Source of the DNA: Bacillus sp. BP-3
Lineage (GTDB): Bacteria > Bacillota > Bacilli > Bacillales > Bacillaceae_G
Length of the DNA stretch: 64,000 nt
NCBI RefSeq assembly: GCF_028401955.1
Contig: NZ_JAQOTJ010000008.1
Coordinates: 148,084 to 212,083, forward strand
Direction: 5' to 3'
Positions 1-7,360 of the stretch are shown here, in pieces. The position numbers and the translations under genes were made by a program. The notes beneath the pieces were generated by a model. That model saw only the letters and a program-made list of their open reading frames with translations. It did no database searches and was not told the DNA's origin. Every line of letters starts with the position of its first letter. Position 1 is the stretch's first letter.

Positions 1-1
1 A

Positions 2-688
2 GTTGAAGTCGCAAAAGTAGATCCTGGGAAAGTGAGTACAGTAATTTCAAGTGGAAATCATGATGATTATATACAAGAGACATCCTTACAAGCTGCTAAA
101 AAACCAAGTTCTATGGATTATTATTCGGTTGTGGTGACGACAATGATTGCCTTGTACGGAGCGATGGGAGCAAGTTCTCTGATTCGAGAAGAGCGAGTAC
201 GCAAAACAGGAGAGCGTTTAATTGCAGCGCCTGTTAGTAAAGCGGAGATTTTCATAGGAAAAATATTAGGTAGTCTTGTCACAAATGGACTTTGTCTACT
301 TCCTATTATTTTCTTTAGTAAGTTTGTATATCAGGCAAATTGGGGCGACCATCTTGGCGTAGTGTTTCTTATTCTACTGACAGAAGTATTACTTGCGATT
401 AGCTTTGGGTTAGGAATGGGATATATTATGAAAACAGGTGAGGCAGCTAGAGCGGTTATTATGGTTGTTGTACAGTTAGCTTCATTTTTTGGCGGAGCAT
501 ATTTTGTAGTCGAAGAAAATATGATTACAAGCATGTCGCCATTAACATGGGCAAATACAGCGATTATGAAAATTATTTATGCGAATGATTTAGGAGCAGC
601 ATTTCCGGTAATTTCATTAAATCTTGGAATTTCAGCACTGTTTTTATTGATTGCGATTATCGCATTACGCAGACGGGAGGGGCTATAA
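2..688 (+). CDS. ABC-2 type exporter permease, 3' part (5' end outside window)
   Basis: Membrane component of an ABC exporter. The reading frame is open back to the window edge, so the gene starts upstream and about 228 codons are visible. The visible part has an external segment (about residues 1-45), then five or six hydrophobic helices, with the charged loop SSLIREERVRKTGERLIAAP between the first two. That loop, before further helices, is typical of ABC-2 permeases (ABC2_membrane/LnrM-like families). It ends in RRREGL one base before the next gene. The tight spacing with a second permease indicates a two-permease exporter, as in linearmycin/bacteriocin-type systems; the ATPase would lie upstream, outside the window. 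Substrate cannot be told. Confidence 0.85.
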   Translation, partial: VEVAKVDPGKVSTVISSGNHDDYIQETSLQAAKKPSSMDYYSVVVTTMIALYGAMGASSLIREERVRKTGERLIAAPVSKAEIFIGKILGSLVTNGLCLLPIIFFSKFVYQANWGDHLGVVFLILLTEVLLAISFGLGMGYIMKTGEAARAVIMVVVQLASFFGGAYFVVEENMITSMSPLTWANTAIMKIIYANDLGAAFPVISLNLGISALFLLIAIIALRRREGL

Positions 689-689
689 T

Positions 690-1835
690 ATGAAAGATAT
701 TTTATGGCTCATACAAAAAACATTATCTGTACTTTTGAAAAATAAAAAAGGATTACTTATTATTATTGGATTGCCAATAGCAGGAGCATTACTTTCATTT
801 CTGATTTATGGAAACGTAGGGCAGGGGACATTGCGTATTGGGGTTGTAAATCATGAAAATCAGTATATAGCAAATGATACGGTGAAATTTATAGAAGGAT
901 TAGATCATGTAAAAGTAAGTAAAATTCAATCATCAGAAATCGAAGAGAACCTTGCCTCAAAAAAACTTGATGCAGTGATTACATTAGATTCTGGTTTTTC
1001 GCAAAGTGTTCGTGACGGTAAACCCAGTCATATTGAAGTCTCTTCCATTAAAGGAGAGCAAATCACAAGTTTTATCAAATCTTATTTGTATAATTATATT
1101 GATAATATAACGGCAATAAGTAAAGTAGCGAAAGATGATCAAAGTAAGTTTGATCAGATGTATACAGGTTATCAAAAAAATTCGTTCAAGTTAACAGCCC
1201 ATACGCTTAAGGATACTTCGAAAAATAAAGATATGACGAATCAAACAGTTGGTTATCTCATGATGTTTATGCTATTTTCAGCGGTGAATTTTTCAGAACT
1301 CATTTTGAAAGAAAAAGAAAATAGAACGTATTTTAGATTATTGTCGACACCGATAGATGGGAGAAAATATATATTATCTAACGTTGCTGTTAATATGGTT
1401 ATCATGATGGTGCAAATCATTGTAACGGTACTGTTTATGACCAATGTATTTCATATTGATCCCAATATACCGTTAATTGTTATGATTGGATTATTGATGA
1501 TATTTGGTTTAATTGCAATTGGTTTATCGTTAGCGATTGTATCTTTTGCGAAAAATTCAGCTTCAGCAAATGCAATGCAAAATATTATTATTACACCGAC
1601 ATGTTTGCTTGCGGGATGCTTCTTTCCATTTGACATTATGCCAGCATCAGTACAAAAAATTGCTGAATTTCTTCCGCAGCGTTGGTTATTAGATACAATT
1701 ATGAAATTACAGCAAGGAACGCAGTTTGCAGACATATATTTAAACATTTTAATCTTATTCGCATTTGCCATTTCCTTTTTCTTAATTGCTATTTATAAAT
1801 TTGGGCGTAATAACGATGCTAGGAATTTTATTTAA
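690..1835 (+). CDS. ABC-2 type exporter permease (second subunit)
   Basis: Second membrane subunit of the exporter above, 381 residues. The ATG at 690 was chosen because a GGGAGGGG ribosome binding site lies at 674-682; upstream in-frame codons belong to the preceding gene. Architecture is that of the ABC-2 family: one N-terminal helix (about 20-40), an external domain of about 150 residues, then five or six helices from about residue 180. The conserved LKEKENRTYFRLLSTPI loop precedes the second helix block. Spacing of one base after the previous stop shows an operon. A terminator follows at 1882-1925. The transported compound is unknown; antibiotic or lipid export is the usual role of this pair. 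Confidence 0.85.
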   Translation: MKDILWLIQKTLSVLLKNKKGLLIIIGLPIAGALLSFLIYGNVGQGTLRIGVVNHENQYIANDTVKFIEGLDHVKVSKIQSSEIEENLASKKLDAVITLDSGFSQSVRDGKPSHIEVSSIKGEQITSFIKSYLYNYIDNITAISKVAKDDQSKFDQMYTGYQKNSFKLTAHTLKDTSKNKDMTNQTVGYLMMFMLFSAVNFSELILKEKENRTYFRLLSTPIDGRKYILSNVAVNMVIMMVQIIVTVLFMTNVFHIDPNIPLIVMIGLLMIFGLIAIGLSLAIVSFAKNSASANAMQNIIITPTCLLAGCFFPFDIMPASVQKIAEFLPQRWLLDTIMKLQQGTQFADIYLNILILFAFAISFFLIAIYKFGRNNDARNFI

Positions 1836-1881
1836 GCTAAGTAGTTCAGATAACGTGGAAAAACACTAGAATTAGCATTCG

Positions 1882-1925
1882 AAATCGAGTGTGAAATCGT
1901 AACGGTTTTATACTCGATTTTTTAT
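1882..1925 (+). terminator. Rho-independent terminator after ABC permeases
   Basis: A 9-bp perfect stem (AAATCGAGT at 1882-1890 with ACTCGATTT at 1912-1920) is followed by T-rich sequence. It closes the exporter operon. Confidence 0.75.
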
Positions 1926-2178
1926 TGATATGTAAAGGCTCTATCTGCTTTCGTTATCGAGTTAACTAGTAAAACAGCATACCGATTAGCAGGATGACAA
2001 TAGTTATTGTCACTTGGTTATTTTGGGTGCAATTCAGGGTGTTATTTGAGATGTGAAAAATAAACAAAAAATAGGTAATTTATGTTAAGGTGTAAAGAGA
2101 AGCAAATTTGTCATTGTTCAGTTAATGGACAGGTTTGTTGAACCTAGTTCGGTAAAGTTAAAAAAAGTGGAGGGGCAA
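1926..2178. other. Intergenic stretch with an 18-bp dyad
   Basis: No open reading frame with coding character is seen. The only structure is the dyad TGACAATAGTTATTGTCA at 1995-2012 (8-bp arms, 2-base centre), which could be an operator for the gene starting at 2179. The rest is AT-rich. Confidence 0.4.
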
Positions 2179-2694
2179 ATGGATAATCACAAGTTTGATG
2201 AGTTTATTAAAATTGCAAAAAAACTAAATGATATTGAAATTATTCCATTGTTAATGGGTTCGGTTGGTTTAGAAGTCATTACAGGAAAGAGCTGGGATGC
2301 CCAAGACTTAGATGTTCATGTACCTGGTGATAAAAGAGGGTGGGAAGTGCCACCTGAACTATCTATACATAACTGGAATGATATTGTGAAAGTCATGACT
2401 TCAATGGAATATAGCCTAATTGATTTGCATGAACATGAGTTCTCTAAAGAGGGATTATCAGTTGAGTTCGGTATTATTGACACTTTACCAAATTTTGCAG
2501 GAGTACAATTAGAGTATTTAGAAATACATAAAAATGGAGACATAAAGTATTATTTACTAAATCCTGAGCAATATTTACGTGTTTACGAGTCTTCATCTAA
2601 GGATAGTTATCGAGCAGATAAAAATAATAATAAAGATATTAGAAAAATAGATTTTTTAAAAAGTATGATATATAATGACTACAATTCTTACTAA
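2179..2694 (+). CDS. Nucleotidyltransferase-fold hypothetical protein
   Basis: Product of 171 residues. The ATG at 2179 has the ribosome site GTGGAGGGG (2167-2175); the longer upstream extension lacks one. Near residue 30 it reads LMGSVGLEVITG, then QDLDVHVPGD. This GS-G ... DxD arrangement recalls minimal nucleotidyltransferases of the pol-beta superfamily (family knowledge), and the rest (Glu/Asp-rich, LLNPEQYLRVYESS) fits such a domain. There is no signal peptide or membrane helix. It stands alone between terminators, so context gives no substrate. Function is inferred from a short motif only; it could be a catalytically inactive relative. Confidence 0.6.
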   Translation: MDNHKFDEFIKIAKKLNDIEIIPLLMGSVGLEVITGKSWDAQDLDVHVPGDKRGWEVPPELSIHNWNDIVKVMTSMEYSLIDLHEHEFSKEGLSVEFGIIDTLPNFAGVQLEYLEIHKNGDIKYYLLNPEQYLRVYESSSKDSYRADKNNNKDIRKIDFLKSMIYNDYNSY

Positions 2695-2740
2695 TTTTAT
2701 TGTGCTAACGGAGTGCTTTAATTAAGAAGTCCTCCTTAAA

Positions 2741-2775
2741 AAACAAGCTCAGAGCACTAAACCCTGAGCTTGTTT
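2741..2775. terminator. Bidirectional terminator between convergent genes
   Basis: A 12-bp stem (2741-2752 with 2764-2775) sits between convergent genes. On the minus strand it is followed by a run of six T, so it probably serves mainly the gene at 2905-3219. Confidence 0.65.
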
Positions 2776-2904
2776 GCGCGTTAGTTACTCTGTGATTTAA
2801 CTTGTGAATTCAAATGTTATTTAGCTTATTATATTATTTTAGGTTTTCTCCACAATAACAGAACTACTTAGTTTGACGCTACCCCCCTTTTTTTCGTAGG
2901 CTAA

Positions 2905-3219
2905 CTAAAGAATCCTTTGTAATATAGGTATGCATTTATACAAGACTACATTGTGTGTTCCTTGCACAATGTAGTTGTCCCCGTCTAAAAGAAACACACT
3001 ATTTGTGGTAACATTTCCATCACCAAATTTGGTAGTTATGTCTCCTACTACCTTTCCATCTATCCATTTTTCTTTAGAATGAGGTGGAACTACTTGTATA
3101 TATTTAATCGTTTCTTCTCCATCACCTGAGATTAGTGTAGTATGAATATTTCTTTTTTGAATCACGTTTCTATTTTCGTTTAATTCATCGAGAAGTGATT
3201 TTGTGTTAAGACTTTTCAT
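2905..3219 (-). CDS. Small hypothetical protein
   Basis: Protein of 104 residues that I do not recognise. The start at 3219 is supported by GGGAGGAAC at 3222-3230 on the minus strand. The sequence is soluble and acidic to neutral, with no membrane segment. The second half (VVPPHSKEKWIDGKVVGD, then VFLLDGDNYIVQGTHNVVLY) looks like a beta-rich domain. It is monocistronic and ends before a terminator at 2741-2775. No function can be assigned from what is visible. Confidence 0.6.
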   Translation of the reverse strand: MKSLNTKSLLDELNENRNVIQKRNIHTTLISGDGEETIKYIQVVPPHSKEKWIDGKVVGDITTKFGDGNVTTNSVFLLDGDNYIVQGTHNVVLYKCIPILQRIL

Positions 3220-3344
3220 CTGTTCCTCCCGTATGTATATGTAATAGTAAAAAATAATATGAATCGACCTGTAAACGAGCATTAAAAATAACTTCTGCTG
3301 AAATACTATGTAGAAACAATTATTTTGTGCGGAAGGAAATCGAA

Positions 3345-4556
3345 ATGGTGAAAAAAATACTTCGGATTATTTCTATTATTATTGCTATATTCATTCTTCT
3401 ACTCGTTTGTATGCATGTTGATGTTACACTGGGAAGAAAGATAGAAGCGAAAAAAAATCAAACGAAAGAATATGCACTTCACTATAGTGATTTCCAACTA
3501 TATGTTGAGGGGCAATCTTTGTATCAGCAGCTATTTTCTGATATAAAAGAGGCGAAACATTCGATTCTCACTTATTTCTTTATCATTTCAGATGATAAAA
3601 GCAGTCATACTTTTTTGGAGTTGTTGAAAGAAAAAGCAAAAGAGGGTGTACAAGTATACCTAGCAATCGATCGGATTAATGATTTGTCTTTCAAAAGAAA
3701 AATGAAAAATGAATTGCAAGCAAGTGGTGTTCATTTTACATATAGTAGAAAAGCTGAATTGCCATTCTTTTTTTATTCGCTACATCATCGAAATCACCGC
3801 CGAATTACAACAATTGATGGAAAAATAGGATACAGTGGTGGTTTTAACATAGGAGATGAATATTTAGGGAAAAATAAGAAATTTGGATATTGGCGAGATT
3901 ATCATATGCGAATAATAGGAGAAGGGGTGAGAGATTTAGAAGAACAGTTTGCCTCAGACTGGAAACGTGATACTTCTGAAGCGATAACAAGTATTTCGCA
4001 ACAGAGTGCCCCAGGGAAAACGTTACATACATTAACTAGTTATAATGGCCATGGTCTAATCCAAAAGTATATTGAATTAATAAAGCAGGCAAAACAATCT
4101 ATTGTGATTACCACTCCGTATTTTATACCAAAAGATGAAAAACTTATGAATGCTTTAATTCAAGCGAGGCAGAGGGGTGTTTCTGTTAAAATATTGTGGT
4201 CTTATAAGCCGGATGTTCCTTTTATAAAAGAAGCTGCCTATCCTTATATTCGTCAAGCAGTCGAGAATGGCATTTCTGTATATGGATATAAAAAAGGGAT
4301 GTTTCATGGGAAAGCTATGGTGTTTGATAATGAAACAATTGTTATAGGAACAGCAAATTTTACCCCGCGCAGCTTTCATATCAATGATGAGATGAACTTC
4401 TATATAAAGGGCGGTCCTATTTTACAACAATTAAATCAAGCATTAGCGCAAGATATTCAAGATTCAAAAGAAATGACGATATCATTCTTAAACAATTTGT
4501 CCTTTTTAGAGAAGTGTAAGGAAAAGATGGTAGGGATGTTTAATTATTATTTATAG
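3345..4556 (+). CDS. Phospholipase D/cardiolipin synthase-like membrane protein (paralogue 1)
   Basis: Member of the PLD superfamily, 403 residues. The ATG at 3345 follows GGAAGGA at 3331-3337. An N-terminal membrane helix (about residues 3-25) anchors the protein. Two PLDc domains follow. The first catalytic motif reads HRRITTIDG where HxKxxxxD is expected, so the lysine is arginine. The second is canonical, HGKAMVFDNETIVIGTANF. Cardiolipin synthases condense two phosphatidylglycerols at the membrane, and length and layout fit minor Cls enzymes of bacilli. A close paralogue is encoded at 53049-54275 with the same Lys-to-Arg change. It stands alone and is followed by a terminator. Activity of the variant motif is uncertain. 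Confidence 0.85.
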   Translation: MVKKILRIISIIIAIFILLLVCMHVDVTLGRKIEAKKNQTKEYALHYSDFQLYVEGQSLYQQLFSDIKEAKHSILTYFFIISDDKSSHTFLELLKEKAKEGVQVYLAIDRINDLSFKRKMKNELQASGVHFTYSRKAELPFFFYSLHHRNHRRITTIDGKIGYSGGFNIGDEYLGKNKKFGYWRDYHMRIIGEGVRDLEEQFASDWKRDTSEAITSISQQSAPGKTLHTLTSYNGHGLIQKYIELIKQAKQSIVITTPYFIPKDEKLMNALIQARQRGVSVKILWSYKPDVPFIKEAAYPYIRQAVENGISVYGYKKGMFHGKAMVFDNETIVIGTANFTPRSFHINDEMNFYIKGGPILQQLNQALAQDIQDSKEMTISFLNNLSFLEKCKEKMVGMFNYYL

Positions 4557-4571
4557 AAATATGAATGAGAG

Positions 4572-4602
4572 AAACTGCGATATGATACGGCAGTTTTTTT
4601 CT
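4572..4602 (+). terminator. Terminator after PLD paralogue 1
   Basis: Stem AAACTGC (4572-4578) with GCAGTTT (4590-4596), then a T run. Confidence 0.8.
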
Positions 4603-4604
4603 TA

Positions 4605-4900
4605 TTTATCCCGCATTAACGGGCAGTAATACTCCCACCTCAAAATTCAGCAAAAGCATTGTCCAGCTCTAGCGGCTAGAATCTCCGGTCGTTTCGCCCC
4701 CTCGGACGAGGCAAAAAGCGCCTCTCTGTCGGGTGCTCCAACGTCCTGCGATTCTGAGCAAGCCGCTTCCGCTTTTCTTAAGAAGTTAGGTGGGAGATAA
4801 ACTGCCCGTAAAAGCCCGATTGGTGAGGGCTGATAATCAGTGAGGGCTGATAATCAGTGGGGGATGAAGAAAACCCCCACTGATTAAAGTTTCACTTTAT
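4605..4900 (+). repeat. bcr1 repeat, interrupted by a second repeat
   Basis: Starts TTTATCCCGCATTAACGGGC and ends TTTCACTTTAT, the ends of the B. cereus group bcr1 element. It is about 296 bp instead of about 155. A foreign segment sits at about 4659-4778, and the 17-bp unit GTGAGGGCTGATAATCA is tandemly duplicated at 4823-4839 and 4840-4856. Flanking bcr1 stems (for example GGGCAGT with ACTGCCC) remain recognisable. Confidence 0.85.
4659..4778 (+). repeat. Second intergenic repeat nested inside bcr1
   Basis: A GC-richer block begins TTGTCCAGCTCTAGCGGCTA and ends in CAAGCCGCTTCCGCTTTTCTT. AGCGGCT near one end is complementary to AGCCGCT near the other, and GAATC pairs with GATTC, giving a long imperfect hairpin. 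Blocks of this type recur in intergenic regions of Bacillaceae (my recollection). Its base composition is unlike the surroundings, and it interrupts bcr1 after its AATTCAG segment. Confidence 0.65.
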
Positions 4901-5032
4901 ATTAATAGCTCAAGAAATGAATACATATTTTTACAATATATACTTTGGGTGATAAACTAAACTGGCAGGGAAGAATTATTTTTCATAAAGACTAAGGAAG
5001 TATGTGGGGAGATTCTATGAGGGGGAATTGAA

Positions 5033-5707
5033 GTGAAACGTCAAACTGTTATTCGCGAAATTGCGGAGCATATATGTGCGCTTACATTAAATCATCCTGT
5101 AAGAGTGGGTGTTAGTGGTATAACAGCTTCAGGGAAAACAACATTTGCTAATGAATTAGCGAAAGAAGTTGAAAATCAAGGAAGAAAAGTAATTCGAACA
5201 AGTATTGATTACTTCCACAATCCAAGAGCAATTCGATATGCACAAGGGAAGGAATCGGCGAAAGGCTATTATGAAGATGCTCATGATTATAAAGCTATTT
5301 CTGAACGATTATTAATCCCATTAGGACCAAATGGGACAAAACGTTATGAGATACAATCACACGATTTAGAGAGCGATCTGTATATCCGCTCTGAACCAAT
5401 ATTGGCTTCAGAAGATACGATATGTATAGTAGATGGAACCTTTTTATTTAAAGAAGAACTGAAACATTTATTTGACTATAAAGTATATGTGGAAACAGAT
5501 TTTCAGATTGCTAGAGAACGTGGTTCCAAGAGAGAAGCAAAAGCTTTTGGAAGTAAAGAGAAAGCTGAGGATATGTTTATACAGCGCTATCATGCGGCTT
5601 GTCGTATGTACATAGAAGGGCATGCACCAAAGGAGTGTGTGGATGTAGTTGTAAACAATAATAATATAGAAGGGCCAGTAGCTGTATTTAATGGGGATTC
5701 TTTTTAG
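5033..5707 (+). CDS. Uridine kinase-like P-loop nucleoside kinase
   Basis: Protein of 224 residues with a GTG start at 5033 preceded by GAGGGGGAATTGAA. Walker A is GITASGKTTF (about residues 28-37). A TSIDYFHNP segment (lid/acceptor region of uridine kinases) and IVDGTFLFKEEL follow (the D-G-x-F block that precedes substrate closure). Length and motif order match the uridine kinase/phosphoribulokinase family, which phosphorylates nucleosides with ATP or GTP. It lacks the flanking genes of the udk locus and is more divergent than housekeeping Udk, so the substrate is uncertain. It is monocistronic, flanked by the nested bcr1 copy and the symporter module. Confidence 0.75.
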   Translation: MKRQTVIREIAEHICALTLNHPVRVGVSGITASGKTTFANELAKEVENQGRKVIRTSIDYFHNPRAIRYAQGKESAKGYYEDAHDYKAISERLLIPLGPNGTKRYEIQSHDLESDLYIRSEPILASEDTICIVDGTFLFKEELKHLFDYKVYVETDFQIARERGSKREAKAFGSKEKAEDMFIQRYHAACRMYIEGHAPKECVDVVVNNNNIEGPVAVFNGDSF

Positions 5708-5806
5708 ATTATACGGAATAATCTGATGTTTTATAAATTCTAATTTTTGGTTGTATAATGAAGAAGAGCACAATTAATTGAAGATTTTAAGAAAAAAATT
5801 CGAAAG

Positions 5807-5851
5807 TTTTGTGACAAACTTGTAGTTTTGTGTCTGATTTTGTAGGTTCGT
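5807..5851 (+). promoter_or_regulatory. TTTTGT repeat array, candidate YcbB/GlnL-type regulator site
   Basis: TTTTGT occurs at 5807-5812, 5826-5831 and 5838-5843, with near copies ACTTGT at 5818-5823 and GTTCGT at 5846-5851. Direct TTTTGT repeats are, as I recall, the site of the B. subtilis GlnL (YcbB) response regulator. A YcbB-family regulator is encoded at 11968-12900, so this is a plausible target in front of the symporter. Spacings (2, 5 and 6 bases between units) differ from the described 4. Confidence 0.5.
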
Positions 5852-5887
5852 CTTTATCATGTGATTATGCTTTTATATATTAGGAAT

Positions 5888-5901
5888 TGAAAGCGTTCGC
5901 A
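5888..5901 (+). promoter_or_regulatory. CcpA cre-like site
   Basis: TGAAAGCGTTCGCA matches the cre consensus TGWAANCGNTNWCA with one mismatch. It lies just upstream of the symporter ribosome site, where a bound repressor would block transcription. It suggests carbon catabolite repression of dicarboxylate uptake. Confidence 0.55.
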
Positions 5902-5918
5902 TGGAAGGGATGAAATAC

Positions 5919-7190
5919 ATGAAAAAATTCGGATTAGCTACACAAATTTTTGTAGCGCTTATTTTAGGGATTGTTGTAGGGGCAATCTTTTATGGAAATA
6001 AAACAGCTATTTCCTATATTACACCGCTTGGGGACATATTTATTCATTTAATTAAAATGATTGTCGTTCCAATTGTTATATCTGCACTTATTGTTGCAGT
6101 AGCTGGTGTGGGCGATATGAAGAAGCTCGGTAAATTAGGTGGGAAAACAATCCTTTATTTTGAAATTATCACGACGATTGCTATTTTAATGGGCTTAGTA
6201 GCAGCGAACGTGTTCCATCCAGGAACGGGCGTTGATATGAGCCATTTACAGCAAACTGATATTTCGGCTTATAAAGCAACAGCTGATGCAACGGAGAAAA
6301 AAGGTTTTGCAGAAACAATTGTTCATATTGTACCAAAAAACGTATTTGAATCTATCACACAAGGGGACTTATTACCAATTATTTTCTTCTCAGTGTTATT
6401 CGGTTTAGGAGTTGCTGCAATCGGAGAAAAAGGAAAGCCAGTCTTTAATTTCTTTGAAGGTGTATTAGAAGCAATGTTTTGGGTTACAAATCAAGTCATG
6501 AAATTTGCTCCGGTTGGTGTATTTGCATTAATTGCTGTTACGGTTGCAAAATTTGGAGTGGCTACTCTGCTTCCGTTAGGGAAACTAGTTCTCGCTGTTT
6601 ATGTAACGGTTGTGTTATTTGTTATTGTGGTATTAGGTATCAATGCGAAAATAGTGGGAGTAAACATTTTCACCTTAATGAAAGTTGTAAAAGAAGAATT
6701 AATTCTTTCTTTTACAACAGCAAGTTCAGAAGCTGTTTTACCAAATATTATGAGAAAAATGGAAGAGTTCGGTTGTCCGAAAGCCGTTGCTTCTTTCGTA
6801 ATACCTACGGGCTATACATTTAATTTAACTGGATCAGCTATTTATCAAGCGTTAGCGTCACTATTTGTAGCGCAAATGTATGGTATACACATGTCGTTAA
6901 CAGAACAAATTACATTGTTATTTGTTTTAATGTTAACGTCTAAAGGAATGGCTGGTGTTCCTGGTGCTTCCTTTGTTGTTGTATTGGCAACATTAGGTTC
7001 AATGGGACTTCCATTAGAAGGAATTGCTTTAATTGCTGGTATTGATCGCATTTTAGATATGATTCGCTCGTCTGTCAATGTATTAGGGAACGCATTAGCG
7101 GCGATTGTCATGTCGAAATGGGAAGGCGAATTTGATCAAGAAAAAGCAAAACAGTATGTAGAAACTGTAAACCAAGCTAAAGCAGCATAA
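5919..7190 (+). CDS. Dicarboxylate/glutamate-aspartate:cation symporter (DAACS family)
   Basis: Secondary transporter of 423 residues. The ATG at 5919 was preferred because GGAAGGGA lies at 5903-5910; an upstream ATG at 5901 has no such site. It has the DAACS fold: several N-terminal helices, the serine-rich re-entrant hairpin TTASSEAVLPNI, then IPTGYTFNLTGSAIY and the second hairpin SKGMAGVPGASFVV, with a DRILDMIRSSVNVLGN segment at the C-terminus. NLTG in place of NLDG is closer to glutamate/aspartate carriers than to DctA. Aspartase, malic enzyme and a two-component system follow on the same strand, so uptake of aspartate, fumarate or malate is the likely role. TTTTGT repeats and a cre-like site precede it. 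Confidence 0.9.
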   Translation: MKKFGLATQIFVALILGIVVGAIFYGNKTAISYITPLGDIFIHLIKMIVVPIVISALIVAVAGVGDMKKLGKLGGKTILYFEIITTIAILMGLVAANVFHPGTGVDMSHLQQTDISAYKATADATEKKGFAETIVHIVPKNVFESITQGDLLPIIFFSVLFGLGVAAIGEKGKPVFNFFEGVLEAMFWVTNQVMKFAPVGVFALIAVTVAKFGVATLLPLGKLVLAVYVTVVLFVIVVLGINAKIVGVNIFTLMKVVKEELILSFTTASSEAVLPNIMRKMEEFGCPKAVASFVIPTGYTFNLTGSAIYQALASLFVAQMYGIHMSLTEQITLLFVLMLTSKGMAGVPGASFVVVLATLGSMGLPLEGIALIAGIDRILDMIRSSVNVLGNALAAIVMSKWEGEFDQEKAKQYVETVNQAKAA

Positions 7191-7360
7191 ATTAAAAGTT
7201 GAATTAGTGAGAGATTATTTAGCTCTCGCTGATTATTTGTGAAACGAATTGATGTATTACAAATAGTATATCTCCAGATTCATTATTTATTTCTTGTAAA
7301 ATTTGAAGTAAGAGAATGGTTACATATGGGGCAAAATAAGGTGAGGAGTGGAATATATAT

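Noticed and set aside
6479-6823. Open frame of 114 codons inside the symporter gene
   Set aside because: Lies in another frame of a clearly coding gene, Cys- and Ser-rich, no ribosome site.
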